Source: Reticulitermes lucifugus (taxonomy: Eukaryota > Arthropoda > Insecta > Blattodea > Rhinotermitidae). From it: a stretch of DNA of 60,174 nt. Positions 32,295 through 43,491 of the stretch are shown piece after piece (the first letter of the stretch is position 1; each line of letters begins with the position of its first letter). The stretch lies in the NCBI GenBank assembly GCA_026260175.1, contig JAKCWW010000662.1, forward strand, positions 37,618 to 97,791, read 5' to 3'. Made by a program: the position numbers and the translations under genes. The notes under the pieces were generated by a model. The model saw only the letters and a list, made by a program, of their open reading frames with translations. It was not told the DNA's origin and did no database searches.

Positions 32295-33379
32295 TACCTT
32301 GCAAATGACAGGAGCTTCCATTCATTGCATTATGAATACCTGCTTGGAGTCACAACCATTCGCGAGACTCTACGGGACACATGCGAAGCAATATGGGGAT
32401 GCCTGCGAGCTGCGTAATGTCACAGAAAAGCGAGAACGACTGGCTACGTACAGCAAACGAATTTTATGACAGAATCAATTTCCCATTTCCCAAACTGCCT
32501 TGGTGCAACTGACGGTAAGCACATAAGGATGTGCAAGCCTGATGACAATGGATCTCTATTTTTCAGTTATAAGAACTTCCTTTCCATACTTCTTATGGCT
32601 TTAGTCGACACAGACTACTGCTTCATTAGCATAGATGTAGGGGCTTATAGTGCATATAATGACTGCAATACCTTTAAGAATTCGAACTTAAATATTCCAG
32701 GTTCAAGGCCGTTGCCTAATGAAGATAATGATCACTTATGCCACTTGTTATGGTAGAATACGAGACACTTGCTCTGTCACAACATGTTACGACCATACCC
32801 TAGCAGATATTTAGATATTCTCATACGTATATATAATTACAGATTAACCCGGGCAAGAACACTGATGAAATGTGCATTTGGCATACTGTGTAATAAATGG
32901 AGAATTTTTCACCGTGCGATTGATGTTTGTCCAGATTTCTGAGATGTTATAGTTAAAACTTGCTGCATACTACACAATTTCCTTCTTCAGAAAGACGGCT
33001 TTCAGTTTCAGGATACATTACACAAATGTCGCCTTGAGAGTATTAAGGCTATTGGCACTACAGGTAATGTTATAGGAACGGCTGTGAGAGAATATTATGC
33101 AACATATTTTACCTCCCCACAAAGCTCTGTTCCGTGGCAGTATGAAACGGCTTGAAGTACTTTCTTCTATAAACGCAGAAACTACCTCTGCAGGACAAAC
33201 ACGGCCTGACAACACAGAACATGGTATTATAATACATTTACAAAGATTAATTCCACATGCTGGCTACTAGGTATCTTGTATTTTATATTATTACGTAATT
33301 TTGTCAAAGTTTGTAAAGAAATTATTACTGTATGTACAAATAAATTGCAGTGAACATGAAAATGGTTTACACTCTTTAC
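32250..33379 (-). other. MADF intron containing the transposase 3' exon antisense
   Basis: The donor GTAAAGAGT begins at 33379 and the acceptor TTTGCTTCCAG ends at 32250 (minus strand). Joining restores one continuous MADF frame (VTT-G-NEIQRKW), so the splice sites still fit exactly. Confidence 0.8.
32295..33155 (+). pseudogene. Harbinger transposase, exon 2 with DDE domain
   Basis: In order: YLANDRSFHSLHYEYLLGV; SENDWLRTANEFYDRINFP; NCLGATDGKHIRM (first catalytic Asp in DGKH); LMALVDTDYCFISIDVGAYS (second Asp in the IDVGAY region); RLTRARTLMKCAFGIL; KTCCILHNF; and the end PWQYETA then stop at 33153-33155. Damage seen: frameshift at 32415-32418; a 7-bp tandem copy TTTCCCA at 32479-32492; frameshifts near 32731 and 32786; TGA at 32940-32942. 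The third catalytic residue, Glu in the usual VECAFGIL, is Lys (AAA, 32868-32870). Confidence 0.9.
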
Positions 33380-33568
33380 CTGTTGTCACTCTTTCTCTTG
33401 CGTCCAGCCGGCTCCAATTCGGCACTACAGCTTCACAATCGTCTATCCACAGTTTTTCTTTGCAGTTTTCGTCACTGTATTCTGGTGTCGCCTTGCTGTA
33501 TAGTGCCGGCCTTTTCTCCACTTCAGTTATTAGTCTCTCACTATAACAATCTTGAAGTCTAGATCCAT
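33380..33568 (-). pseudogene. MADF-BESS protein of the Harbinger element, exon 1
   Basis: From an ATG at 33568 the frame starts MDLDFK, a usual start for these proteins. One indel later it continues ITEVEKRPALYSKATPEYSD, ENCKEKLW and VVPNWSRLDARERVTTG, the first half of the MADF domain. The frame break between MDLDFKIVIV and RLITEVEKR is the only damage seen in this exon. The 270 bp between it and the right terminus are GC- and CpG-rich and presumably held the promoter. Confidence 0.85.
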
Positions 33569-33844
33569 GATGTGTTCACTTGCCTGGAAGGGCAGACGAA
33601 GACTGGTAGCCGGGCCGTAGTTCTGCCGCACGTGCGCGCAAGCAGGTGGGGTTTTTCAAGTTGCATTGCCACCGCCAAAACGCTGAGCAGCCACCGCACC
33701 GTCCAGAAAATGAAGCATGTTGCGTGTGGAAAAACGCGCGGTGAAACAGCCGTCCGTGCGTTCGCTTCCATTTAAAGCAAAAGGCTTCATCGAAGTGGTA
33801 AAGAAACCGCGGCGGTTCAAACCGCTCGTGCGCGCTAGCCCTAA

Positions 33845-34334
33845 TATGAATGCTGCAATTACCTCGACTTCCAACTAGCTGATGTTTCATAAAGTCAACC
33901 TTGTCAGAAATTACTAGTGACATTGGCTGTAAGAACTAATCACACTATTGTAATAAGAATGTTTATGAAATTGTTAAAGTACATTTGTCTCATAGAAGTT
34001 TTAGAACAAACGTAACAAAATACGCAATAATAATGCTAAAGCCATCTAGCATAAGACCAGTTAGTTAATCTGTTCCTGCTTCATGCCGATTATGTTAAAG
34101 TTTCTTGTTCTTAATGAGCCATCGTCTAGTCCAATTAGCCAGATGTATCCTGAAAGTAATATCATCCTTTTGAATTCAATTTCAGGTTTGGGTTACTGCA
34201 CTGCGGGGCAAATAAATTTCGAAACGTAATTCGAATACGTTTACAGGCGTACAGCATCGAGTGAGATAAATTATGATTCGGGATTGCGGACGGAATATAT
34301 AAAATAACTTATTTTCCTGATCAAAAATGTCACC
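33845..34334. other. No recognised feature
   Basis: AT-rich; nothing supported. Confidence 0.4.
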
Positions 34335-34600
34335 CAAACAGCCGTGCCACAGCTCAGGCGATTAGTCGCCGGCCTCTCAGCGCGGAGGCCCGGGATTTGT
34401 GGTGGAAAAAGTGGCACTGGGGCAGGTTTTTCCTCGAGTCCTTCGGTTTTCCCCTGTCAATTTCATTTCACCGGTGCTCCATTACAAGGAAAAACGAAAA
34501 AAAACTATAATCTTCATCACAGGGTTGCACAATAAGCCTCAAGGCTGCGGTAGCATCTGCTGCGGGGCTCTTCACCAAAAAAAAACCGAAACGTCGCAAC
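34335..34600 (+). repeat. SINE-C copy
   Basis: The head CAGCTCAGGCGATTAGTCGC with CTCTCAGCGCGGAGGCCCGG is serine-tRNA-like. The body CACTGGGGCAGGTTTTTCCTCGAG and the end ACCAAAAAAAAACCG follow. Confidence 0.65.
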
Positions 34601-35610
34601 AAATAGGAAGACTAAAGCGTCGCAATCAACTTGATTGCCTTTGTCACTATTAATTTCGTTGACTACTGCTTTCATTTGCGTCCCATAACGAAACCTATAA
34701 GCTTAATGTATAACAAGGAAATAAAATTATAGAAAACTTCATAGAGCATTCACGAAAAGTGATAGAAGTGAAAAGAACCGAAAAATCAAAACGACGTATT
34801 TTCACGGACTGCAAGAGTGTTGCGTCTTGGAGTAAGTGTGAGCAGGCAAATGAGTAATTAATGAGTGAAGAATTCCGCTCAACGTGTTGGATCTGTCAGA
34901 TTAATTTTTCAAAATACAGATGAAGACCCAGAACTGGGTAACGAAATATGAAACACTGGATTCCTTCCCGCAATATCAGGCAAAACGATCAAAAGCGTCT
35001 CCATTGATCTCGCATTAATACGAGTACAAATATACTTTCCTGAACAGTTAGAATATGAAACGGAAGGGAACATAAGAATTAGGATAGGGGCAGGTAAACT
35101 TCACAATAAAATTACTCTAAAACGCAAATATGTGAGTCGAAATGAAAGAAAAAGTTGTGCAAACACTGCTTTAAAGAATGTATCACTCGCATATGTTGCA
35201 CAAGGTCAGAGGCTGTGGAAATGTTTTTAAAGATTACATTTACATAAAGCTGCAATGCATAAATGAAAGCAATGTACCATCCGTGACTGACGTATGCAAA
35301 CGAAATATCTGAATGGAAGGAAACAACGAACTTTATAGAAGCCTATTTCGCCACAAGACGCAAATATCCCACGGTCAAAAAACTTCAGAAAAAGTAATTT
35401 CTTCTTATAAGATAGCAAGCGCTCTCCGATACTGCCCATACTCCATTATTAACTTAAGTGAAATTTTAATTCAATTTGACCCACCGTCGGAATACACAGA
35501 ACCGCCGGCTTTAAGGACCTTTTAAAAAAGCTAAGCAGTGGCCACAATTTGCGGTTCAAAATAGTTAGACATTAGGCCTCTAGTAGTCTAGCGAAATCAT
35601 TAAGTTGTTT
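34601..35610. other. No recognised feature
   Basis: Nothing supported. Confidence 0.4.
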
Positions 35611-35698
35611 AGGCTAATCAAAACACAAAATACTCAAAACCAAAAAAAAAAAACCTCGTATTATTTTTAGATGTTCTATATTACAATATCTGTAGACT

Positions 35699-35742
35699 AA
35701 TGCAACATGTTTCGATCCCTCCAGGGATCATCATCTGGGATT
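35699..35742 (-). ncRNA. Hammerhead-like motif, left arm of PAL-4
   Basis: AATCC, core CAGATGA (U4 changed to A), stem II GATCCC/GGGATC, GAAAC, AT, GTT, GCATT. Core and stem I each carry a change. Confidence 0.5.
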
Positions 35743-36364
35743 CGTGTAAAAGTAAGAATTGCACAAACAGAACTAACAATATATGTACATATTTAAAAGA
35801 TATAGAGTGTGAAGAAGATGGTCAGTTAACTGTAGGCGATTTTGTAGTGGATCCTGGTCTGCTGCAAATTAATGTTAAAAACGTTAAGTTAATTAAAATA
35901 TAAATATAAGCATGTATAACCAATCGAGCCTCAGTAGTGTCTCATCCATCCGCATATAAACAGTCAATCTCCAGTACACAGATGTGTACTGTATTAGTTA
36001 CTGCGACTGTCGTTCTACGATAAAAGTTTTTAAATATACTTTGTACATTCACGCGTTTTATAATTTTGTCTAATTTTTATTGTAATTATGTTGTGCCGCT
36101 GTTCTTGATGTACTTTATGCAATTTGCACTAATATGACTATACATTGTACTTATACTGTATATATTGGACTAATTCTACATCCTATCGGCTGTTTAATCC
36201 TTGTAAGAATATGTTGAATGAAAATAAATAAATGTAAATGTGAAAGTAGACCAGGGATCCACTAAAAATCGCCTACAGTTAGCTGATCATCTTTATACAG
36301 TTTATATCTTTTTAACATATACATATATTGTTAGTTCTGTTTGTGCAATTCTTACTTTTACACG

Positions 36365-36408
36365 AATCCTTGATGATGATCCCAGGAGGGATCGAAACAC
36401 GTTGGATT
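36365..36408 (+). ncRNA. Hammerhead-like motif, right arm of PAL-4
   Basis: Stem I AATCC/GGATT (5 pairs), core TTGATGA (C3 changed to T), stem II GATCCC-AGGA-GGGATC (6 pairs), GAAAC, AC, triplet GTT. Confidence 0.55.
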
Positions 36409-36506
36409 AGTCTACAGATATTTTAATATAGAATATCGAGAAATAATAAGAGTGCATTTTGTTCGTTTGAGTATTGTGTGTTTTGAGTAGCGACAATGCA
36501 CGGTAT

Positions 36507-36687
36507 CTAAGGTAAAGTTCTCCCTAGAACAGGCCATGAAGGCCCAGAGGGGGAGTAGAGGTATANNNNNNNNNNNNNNNNNNNNNNNNNNNNNNNNNNN
36601 NNNNNNNNNNNNNNNNNNNNNNNNCCGGTCTGGACGGCTGCGAAAAATCTCGCCCCCTCCGGGATTCGATCCCCGGACCGTCCAGCC
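36507..36687 (-). repeat. SINE-A with 12-bp target duplication and assembly gap
   Basis: AATGCACGGTAT is duplicated at 36495-36506 and 36688-36699. The copy stops at GGCTGGACGGTCCGGGGATC, so it lacks the first half of the tRNA head. Bases 36566-36624 are N, a 59-base gap inside the SINE that probably reflects repeat-caused assembly trouble. Confidence 0.85.
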
Positions 36688-36699
36688 AATGCACGGTAT

Positions 36700-38200
36700 G
36701 AAAAACATAAAATTTGTCTAAGCTAATTTATACTCGCCAGAAGACAAAACCGATCACCAAAATATCCAGCTTTCTTTCGAAATTTCTCAAACTTGTTCAT
36801 TTATTTCGCACCCATACTGAGAACACTATTCCCCATCTAATTCAAAGACGCTAGTTTTCTTTGAAATACATCATGAAGATAGGAAAGGGGTGGAAGAACA
36901 CCCAAGTACAATAAACATTACGCTCCCGTCCACGCGTTAAAGTTAAAACATCCCGTGTTTATCACTTCAGATGAAAAACAGATTTCTCACACTCTGCATA
37001 TGGCATCACACATCAATCGATCAATCACTTTAAATAGGTCTCTTTCTAATAAACTCTTGTAACGGTGTAGGCCTAACACAACACATTTACACCGATTAGA
37101 GGATGCCTGCAGTAGACGCATCCAGAAACTGCAGCAGCAATATCATTTATTGCCTGCGTCCTATGAGAACGTTATATTACGAAACTGACTGAATACTATA
37201 AAACTGGAAAGTACGTAAAACGCACCAAATACATTCTGCGACGACAGTTTAAACAGCAACTTGTACACGACTGTAACAATACAGAAATTCGGTGCTTAAC
37301 AATTCTACCACGCAGAAATATTTAAAATTCCTGAACTTAATTTATATATCATTTAATAACACTTCATATTAATTTCAATGTTACACGTTTAATTTAAGAT
37401 ACGAACATTTCTGGTGGCCGAACAGTAGAGTATTAAGGGCAGAAATATTACCATAAATGAAATAAAAAATAATAATCGTCTTGTTACTTTGACTACTAAC
37501 GCAAGTCCTACATAACACGAACAGTTGCGTTTGAAACAACGATTCCCCCCGCCATTTACTATGAAATTGTCTCACTCCCCACACCATGTTTACAGAAAAT
37601 CGTTCAAATTATGTGCAAACGCCTTCATGTATAAAAATACATCAGAATTGTATTTACTCACCATTTCAAATGATTGGTGCCCTTTTGTCGGTGAAAATAT
37701 TCTTTACTATCACTTTCAGTTTGATTTATTTTTCTGTCACGAAAATAACGCCGAGCAATAGCAGCAGACGCCACAGCTGATCCCATGTGACCATCTTTCA
37801 ATGACGTAAATAACTCCGCACGGCAATCTTCATATGTCTATAGTTGCACTTTAATGGCGGCAGCACCAGTCTTTCGCGGGAAAGTACTTATATTATGAAT
37901 ACAGTGAATGCTCATAAATCCGCATACTAATGCAACCAAAAATTAGCCAGGGTGAACAGAATTTATGAAAAAATTATCAGTGTTAACGGCTCAACAGTGA
38001 ATAGTTATATCACAAGAAAAATGTAATACAGTAATTTCAAAATCTGTCTCTTACTGGAGTACTATTTTGAAAACTTCTTCTGTGAAGAAACTCCCATTTA
38101 TTTTCGGCCATAATTTATGACGGAGGACTAATTACATCACTTTACTGACAATACGTATCGATCACGTGCTTTACCCTACATTACATACTAGAAATACAGA
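36700..38200. other. No recognised feature
   Basis: Mixed sequence with normal CpG content. An ATGGCGGCAGC at 37854 was considered and rejected as a start. Confidence 0.4.
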
Positions 38201-39830
38201 GTGCTTATTAAGGACATGTTTCCCATCAGCCATATTGTGGCTGGTTACTTTATATTTGAAGCTATGTTTAACAATTTCTTGCACAAATGCTACACATAAG
38301 TTTTCCTACTAAGGTTGGTGTGCATGCACGTGTGTGGGTATGCAAAATGTTTGTTTCAGAAGGAAGAAACTACAGCATGTGCATTTTCTCAGTAAGTCAG
38401 CAAGTAATGTATCAGGTAACATTTTTCAACTTCTCTGCCACAAACTTCTTCATAGTCAAAAAAATTATCACTTTTTTTAGTTTTATAACACTTCAGAATT
38501 AATGAAAAAACTTAAGGTACAATTCACTGTTTTTAAGTATAATTGAATAAGTGCTCAACAACCAAATTATTGTTTGATTTTTTAGCACTCACATTCATGT
38601 AAATGTAATAAATGTTGCATATGCATGCTTCATGAATATTCCAATGCAATTTTAAATTATCTTTATGGTTTTAAAATGTCCCAATACACTTACAGTTGCA
38701 GTTTGATATTTACATTACAGTAGAGGCATGCTGCTTTAAGCTGGTGGAAGTAAACATGATGTCAGGAAATCAAGCTAGCAGTATATGTTCCTGGCTTGTA
38801 TGCTTACTTCCCCTTTAGCAAGCTCAGACTCCAGATTTTAGCAGTTTTACTGTACTAATAATAAGTCAATTAAGTATTCCACAACAATAAAGACAACAAT
38901 TACAGGCCAGCACTGAAGGAAAACAAGATCTACATAAAAATACACATAATTTAGTAAACTATGACAACTACCAATAACACAAAATAAGTTAAATTTATTA
39001 AGTAAAAGATAAAGACTCTAACCCCAATAGAATTCCCACATTAATAGATACCTGAATGAATAAAAAAGCCCACAAGTTAACTACAATCTTTGTTGAAAAT
39101 ATCAGTGTTTCTGCAAATTATATCACCAGCAGGAGCACATCAAGGCAAGGGACTGACCACAGAATGTTCACATACAGTGAAAGGAGGGCAGTATAAGATT
39201 ATCCTTGTAGGCCTCTACAGATCAACAGAATCCAGAATAGATGAGCAACTAATTTTGTTTTAAAAACATAATAAGAAATCTATCCAGATGCTACTACATG
39301 GAATTAAGTGTTGCATATTCAATCTAACTATATGAATTGATGCACAGTGTCATGAAAGTAATTGAAAAGCTGTGCTAATAATATTTCAGGTAAATTATTT
39401 ATGTAATAATGTGTTGATTCAGTAGCAAGATAGCCAGTTATATAGTCAGCATCAGCAAAAAACAAAAACACACAAAGCAAACATTTATTAATGAAACTTC
39501 AACCACATAGCCCACACATGATAGCCAAATCTGAACAGAACGACAAAGTGTAACAGCATTTTGTAGAGGGACAGATACTGTAGAAAACACTAAATATATG
39601 AAAATTCCATTATGATGCAAGCAGGAATACAAATATCAACTGTCTCAAAAATCGAGAGAAAAAATAGGTGAGTAAAACAGATATAGGCGTTAAAAAAGAA
39701 CAAAGCAATTGCTTGGTTCCACCTAATCCAAAGACTTAAGTATTCTAATATATTACTGCCACCATCTTCAGAGTCAAAGACAAATTTCTTTCTATAGGAT
39801 TATAATATAGAGTCCCATGCATCAGAAACC
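38200..39830. other. No repeat or exon recognised
   Basis: AT-rich, CpG-poor. It may be 3' untranslated or downstream sequence of the carrier gene. Confidence 0.4.
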
Positions 39831-39834
39831 TGGT

Positions 39835-39905
39835 GACTCCAAAAGAGGCTGAGAATTTCTTGACTGAGTGCCGATTAGCTTCTGAAGAAAGACTGGAGTT
39901 GGATT
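39835..39905 (+). repeat. LINE-T 3' tail scrap
   Basis: AATTTCTTGACTGAGTGCCG then TTAGCTTCTGAAGAAAGACT matches the last 70 bp before the terminal CCATGGAG of LINE-T. Confidence 0.55.
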
Positions 39906-40220
39906 CTATAAGATCTGATGTTTCCATGGTGAATAAATGCCATAAAATGTTTGGCAGTAAGATGTGTCAAGACAGAATGAACTGACAACACTTGGAAACT
40001 TTCATTCATCATCAGAGATGGATGAGTCCATGATGATGAACAAAGTAACATCAGATGATGGTCTTCTTTTAGGTTTCTGTATATACTGTAGTAGACTCCA
40101 AAATGTAAAATAGTTCCATTTTGATATGGCTGACTGTTCAATAAGACTTCACTGTGGTTTATTTCAATTCGATGTTTTATTACGTAGGTAGGCCCTACCC
40201 TTTGTGAAGATGTCTTACAC

Positions 40221-40368
40221 CAGGGATGCACATATCCCGGGTGCCAGGTCGACTGGGCAAATAACTTATACAAAGTGGTGCCTAATATTTGTGGGTCTCA
40301 GTACAGTACTTATGTCACCCAAAATTTTGAAGTAGTTCCCAGATTTTTGGAAAATTTATGCACTCCTG
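40221..40368. mobile_element. hAT MITE, 'cagggrtgcac' family, copy 1
   Basis: The ends CAGGGATGCACATATCC and GGAAAATTTATGCACTCCTG are inverted repeats. The flanks TCTTACAC and CCTTGCAC (40213-40220, 40369-40376) match at 6 of 8 positions, a worn 8-bp duplication. The interior GTGGTGCCTAATATTTGTGG is shared with 43492-43656. Confidence 0.75.
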
Positions 40369-40376
40369 CCTTGCAC

Positions 40377-41599
40377 CAAACAAAATAGACATATTTTTTC
40401 AATAAACCTAATGCATGTGTAGCATTTTTCAATGTACTAAACATAAATTAGGGATGAGCTCTGGTAAATAAACAGTCTCTAAGTTTCAACATCTATATTT
40501 GTTACATATTTTTATAACAATTAATGCAAGTAAACAAAAACACAGCTGAAGAACATCTTATGTGATATCACATTGCATGTTCCCACTTTCCACTTATATC
40601 CACTAATTATTCAATCAAAACACTTAATGTGTGCAGATAGGGAAAAAAATATACATTTAGAAAAGCTTTTTTCAATGTCACAGTATTAACAGTCTTAACA
40701 TTCACATCTACATTTAAATAACTAACAAGTTGAAGCTGAGCAGGATGGATGATATCATTTTCAGTGCAGCGGTGGAAATTACTCACCAATTATATTAACC
40801 CATTCACATTCACAGTGGCACCAATACACTCATGTTACATGCCACAGTCATCAGAATCATACTTTTACAAAAAAATTCATAAACTGCTTTAAGTGGTTCC
40901 TGATGCACTCTGTGAATGACACTGTGATATTATACAGTTAGTAAGTTATGTAGGCTGCAGAGACCCATAAAAGGACTTCAGTATATCATGGTTGAGAATT
41001 AGTGATAACAAAACCCACAAGACTCATTAACACCCACTGCAAAAGCCTGAAAACCTACATAACAATGGCTACATGAGGAGAGGAAGTTTAATATAGATTT
41101 GTCAGTAGTAATAATGCACTTTCACATCTTTTTAACTGATGTATCAACCAGCAATAACTGCAAAATAAGTTTTACATCTGCTCCCCTCAATTCAGCAAAA
41201 ATGTATGAGTGCCAATGGAAGTGCTTAATGCTGTTCATTATGGTTTTCAATCAACTTCTGGCTCACTGTATTATGATGTAAGAGACTTCTGATATCTTTT
41301 ACTATTCAGAAGGATTATCTTCACTAGTGTTGCGCTTCAAACTCAAGTACAAAATTGAACTAGAGTGTTGCAGGACTTGAACAGATTCATAATTATGTAA
41401 TTGCATACTGCATGATTACCAATGATGTGAGCAAGCAAGTAATGGGCATAAAAAATCAAACACACACACACTGCTGTAAACAGCAACTCTTTTTTTTTCT
41501 CCCCCCAATACACAATGCAAGTTCAGTATGTGAACTAATTGTGCCCTGCACAAATCACAATAATATCTGAATTCATGCCAAGAAGTTAATGGAATTATC
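40377..41599. other. No recognised feature
   Basis: AT-rich, CpG-poor; probably transcribed non-coding or intergenic. Confidence 0.4.
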
Positions 41600-41830
41600 T
41601 ACTGTGATATATTGCAGACGTGGTTAATGCCATGTCTGGATGAAGACAAACTGAATGTTGATTTTCAGCATGATGGAGTGCCACCATGAATGAATAATGA
41701 GGTGACAATATTCTTGAGTAGGCAGTGCCTATGTGATGATTCAGCTGAAGGTGGATCTACTTCCTGGCCACCAGAAATAGAGCACATATTGAATTTTCAT
41801 AGGGTATGAGGGCGAGAGGAGACTTTCTGA
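41600..41830 (+). pseudogene. Tc1/mariner-like transposase scrap
   Basis: Reading through stops: DFQHDGVPP, NNEVTIFLSRQ and SWPPEIEHILNF, which lines up with the 'FQQDGAPPH ... EVRxFLN ... WPPRSPDLTPLDFFLW' stretch of IS630/Tc1/mariner transposases. One catalytic Asp (in HDG) is kept. The last one appears as Asn. A different lineage from the fossil at 29030. Confidence 0.6.
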
Positions 41831-42617
41831 ATTGCTCTTTACAATGGTGTGCATTCAATGTTTGTGCAGCTGTTACTTTCTTTCCAATACATTTTTGTAA
41901 TCGCTCACATCATCTGTAATCACCCAGTATTTCTAAACTGTTCTGTCTCACAAAAGCAAACATATCACAATAAAAATGTTACCAGTAGAAAGAAATCCTG
42001 AAGAAATCAACTGATACTACGTTTCTTACAGAAACTTTTTATCAATGAGTTTTGAGGAATAGACCGAAAACATAAGAAGTAAAGGTTCTCTTCAGATCAT
42101 TAACTACCATTCACATTAAGAAAAATATATTAAATTTTAAACACATACACAAATTCCTTTAACTTCATGGGAACACTTAATTGATAAGCCTGATTTGTGG
42201 AACTTATGCTAAATGTCCACCAGAGTTAAGACATCTGTAAATTTTGAATTTAAATATGTGTAATGTAAATAGTTCTCCCTTTTGACTCTCTGCTCATGGT
42301 CTTTCCTGTTTTGTTTATAAAATAATGTACTGTTAAAAAAAAAAAGGAGGGGGGGGGGTAGAGAGACACACGCCATATTCTTTGGCATATGATGAGAAGA
42401 ATTATGGTCAGTGAAATCTCACACACATTCAATTTGTAGTCATTTTTATGCATGCAACAAGTGTCTCCCAAAATACAGATCCTTTGAATATAATTACTTA
42501 TCAGATAATCTTCATATACAAATGGACTTTTACTCATTACTGCATTCTCCTCTTTTATACAAAAGCAAACTAAACTAACCAAAGGAAAAGTATCTAAACT
42601 GGGTTACGTCTTAACCA
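41831..42617. other. No gene recognised; likely 3' untranslated region of the carrier gene
   Basis: It lies directly downstream of the carrier stop codon on the minus strand. A homopolymer A/G run (AAAAAGGAGGGGGGGGGG) occurs near 42340-42358. Confidence 0.4.
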
Positions 42618-42783
42618 TTATTTCTTGCCAAGTAAAGGTGTATCACTGTCCATTTCTCGGGATCTTAAACTCAGCAAGAAATGAGAAACTTTTTCATAAA
42701 TGAGGAATGTCAACATTGTGGCTGGAGTAACACGAATCAAGTTAGCACTCAGGCCTTTGTAAAATCCCAGCACACCCTCATAC
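42618..42783 (-). CDS. SLC25A32: Mitochondrial folate/FAD carrier (SLC25A32-like), last coding exon
   Basis: After a 3' splice site (AATGTTTCAG) the minus strand codes 54 residues and TAA: YEGVLGFYKGLSANLIRVTP, then ATMLTFLIYEKVSHFLL and a short hydrophilic end DSDTPLLGKK. This is the end of the third repeat of a mitochondrial carrier. GFYKG..xNLIRVTPA..TF..YE.VSHFLL is typical of the SLC25A32 group, which moves folate or FAD across the inner mitochondrial membrane. The first base completes a codon begun in the previous exon (intron phase 2). The preceding exons were not found in 42.8-60.2 kb, so that intron is either long or its next exon escaped me. No damage is visible; this is the only intact host coding sequence found. 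Confidence 0.85.
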
Positions 42784-43491
42784 CTGAAACATTAGAATCC
42801 AGAAAAGAAAATGTCTAAGTAGTTTTATGAACTCAATGTTGTATCAGAAATATCAGCATAAGCATTGCTATTGCAAGACTGACAATACTCAGCACAATTA
42901 TGTGTACTTCGAAGTTCTAAATTACTTGGTAAACAGATTTTCAAATGAACCTGCAGATACAATTACAAAACTCAAATATAATATGTAAGTATAATATTAT
43001 GATTAAAAATGTGATTTTAAGATAATATAGTAATTATAGATGGCTATTTGTGTGTGAGCAATACATGTAGCTGGTCTGTCTCCTTCTGCCTTGCTTCCTC
43101 TTTCTTACAATGGACCTAACACAGAATATCCATAGCTATGAAGTTTACTCCATACTCTTGCCAGCAAATACATTAACTATGGCTGTTAACTGATATGCAG
43201 GTACTGCAGTAAGATTTTTATGTGAATGAATACTCTTTCTCAACTTATGTTTATTTAATGACATGAGTAACTTCCAGTTCTTCAGTTCAGGGCTATTCCT
43301 TCTATAAAGTTGTAGCTAATATACACATATTGATATTGACTAGGAAAGCAACCATACCCCAGGCAAAGAACAGGTACTTCTGATTGTGTCACAAAAATCT
43401 GCTACTGAAGTACCTACTAGTGTTACACAACATAAAATACATAGTAACCACGCAAAGTAAAAAAATTAAAATAGAGTAATGAAAAGTAAAG
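42784..43491 (-). other. Intron of the carrier gene, no repeat recognised
   Basis: It lies upstream of the last exon on the minus strand. CpG-poor. Confidence 0.5.

Larger units (their letters stand above)
30885..33841. mobile_element. PIF/Harbinger DNA transposon, complete but degenerate (2957 bp)
   Basis: Terminal inverted repeats start GGGCTAGCGCGCAC at both ends (30885-30922 and 33806-33841, about 36-38 bp, with a shared GCCGCCGCGGT inner part). The 3-bp target duplication TAA lies at 30882-30884 and 33842-33844, the usual Harbinger target. Inside are the two genes typical of the superfamily, a DDE transposase (plus strand) and a MADF-BESS DNA-binding protein (minus strand). Each has two exons, and the exons alternate along the element: transposase exon 1, MADF exon 2, transposase exon 2, MADF exon 1. 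Both reading frames are now broken, so the copy is not autonomous. Confidence 0.93.
35615..36492. mobile_element. PAL-4: palindromic Penelope-like element with an insert
   Basis: The arms (about 35615-35865 and 36245-36492) pair over more than 200 bp, including ACACAAAATACTCAAAAC, TATCTGTAGACTAAT and the GGCGATTTTTAGTGGATCC region. The 380-bp centre is not symmetrical and contains, near 36100-36240, what looks like a LINE-N 3' end (TGAATGAAAATAAATAAATG). No tail or flanking repeat could be fixed. Confidence 0.65.

Noticed and set aside
36566..36624. Run of N
   Set aside because: Assembly gap inside a SINE, not a biological feature.
37854..37898. Possible gene start ATGGCGGCAGCACCAG in a CpG-rich area just before the CpG-poor domain
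   Set aside because: The frame stops after 14 codons; a donor-like GTACTT follows GGGAAA, but no downstream exon could be linked.
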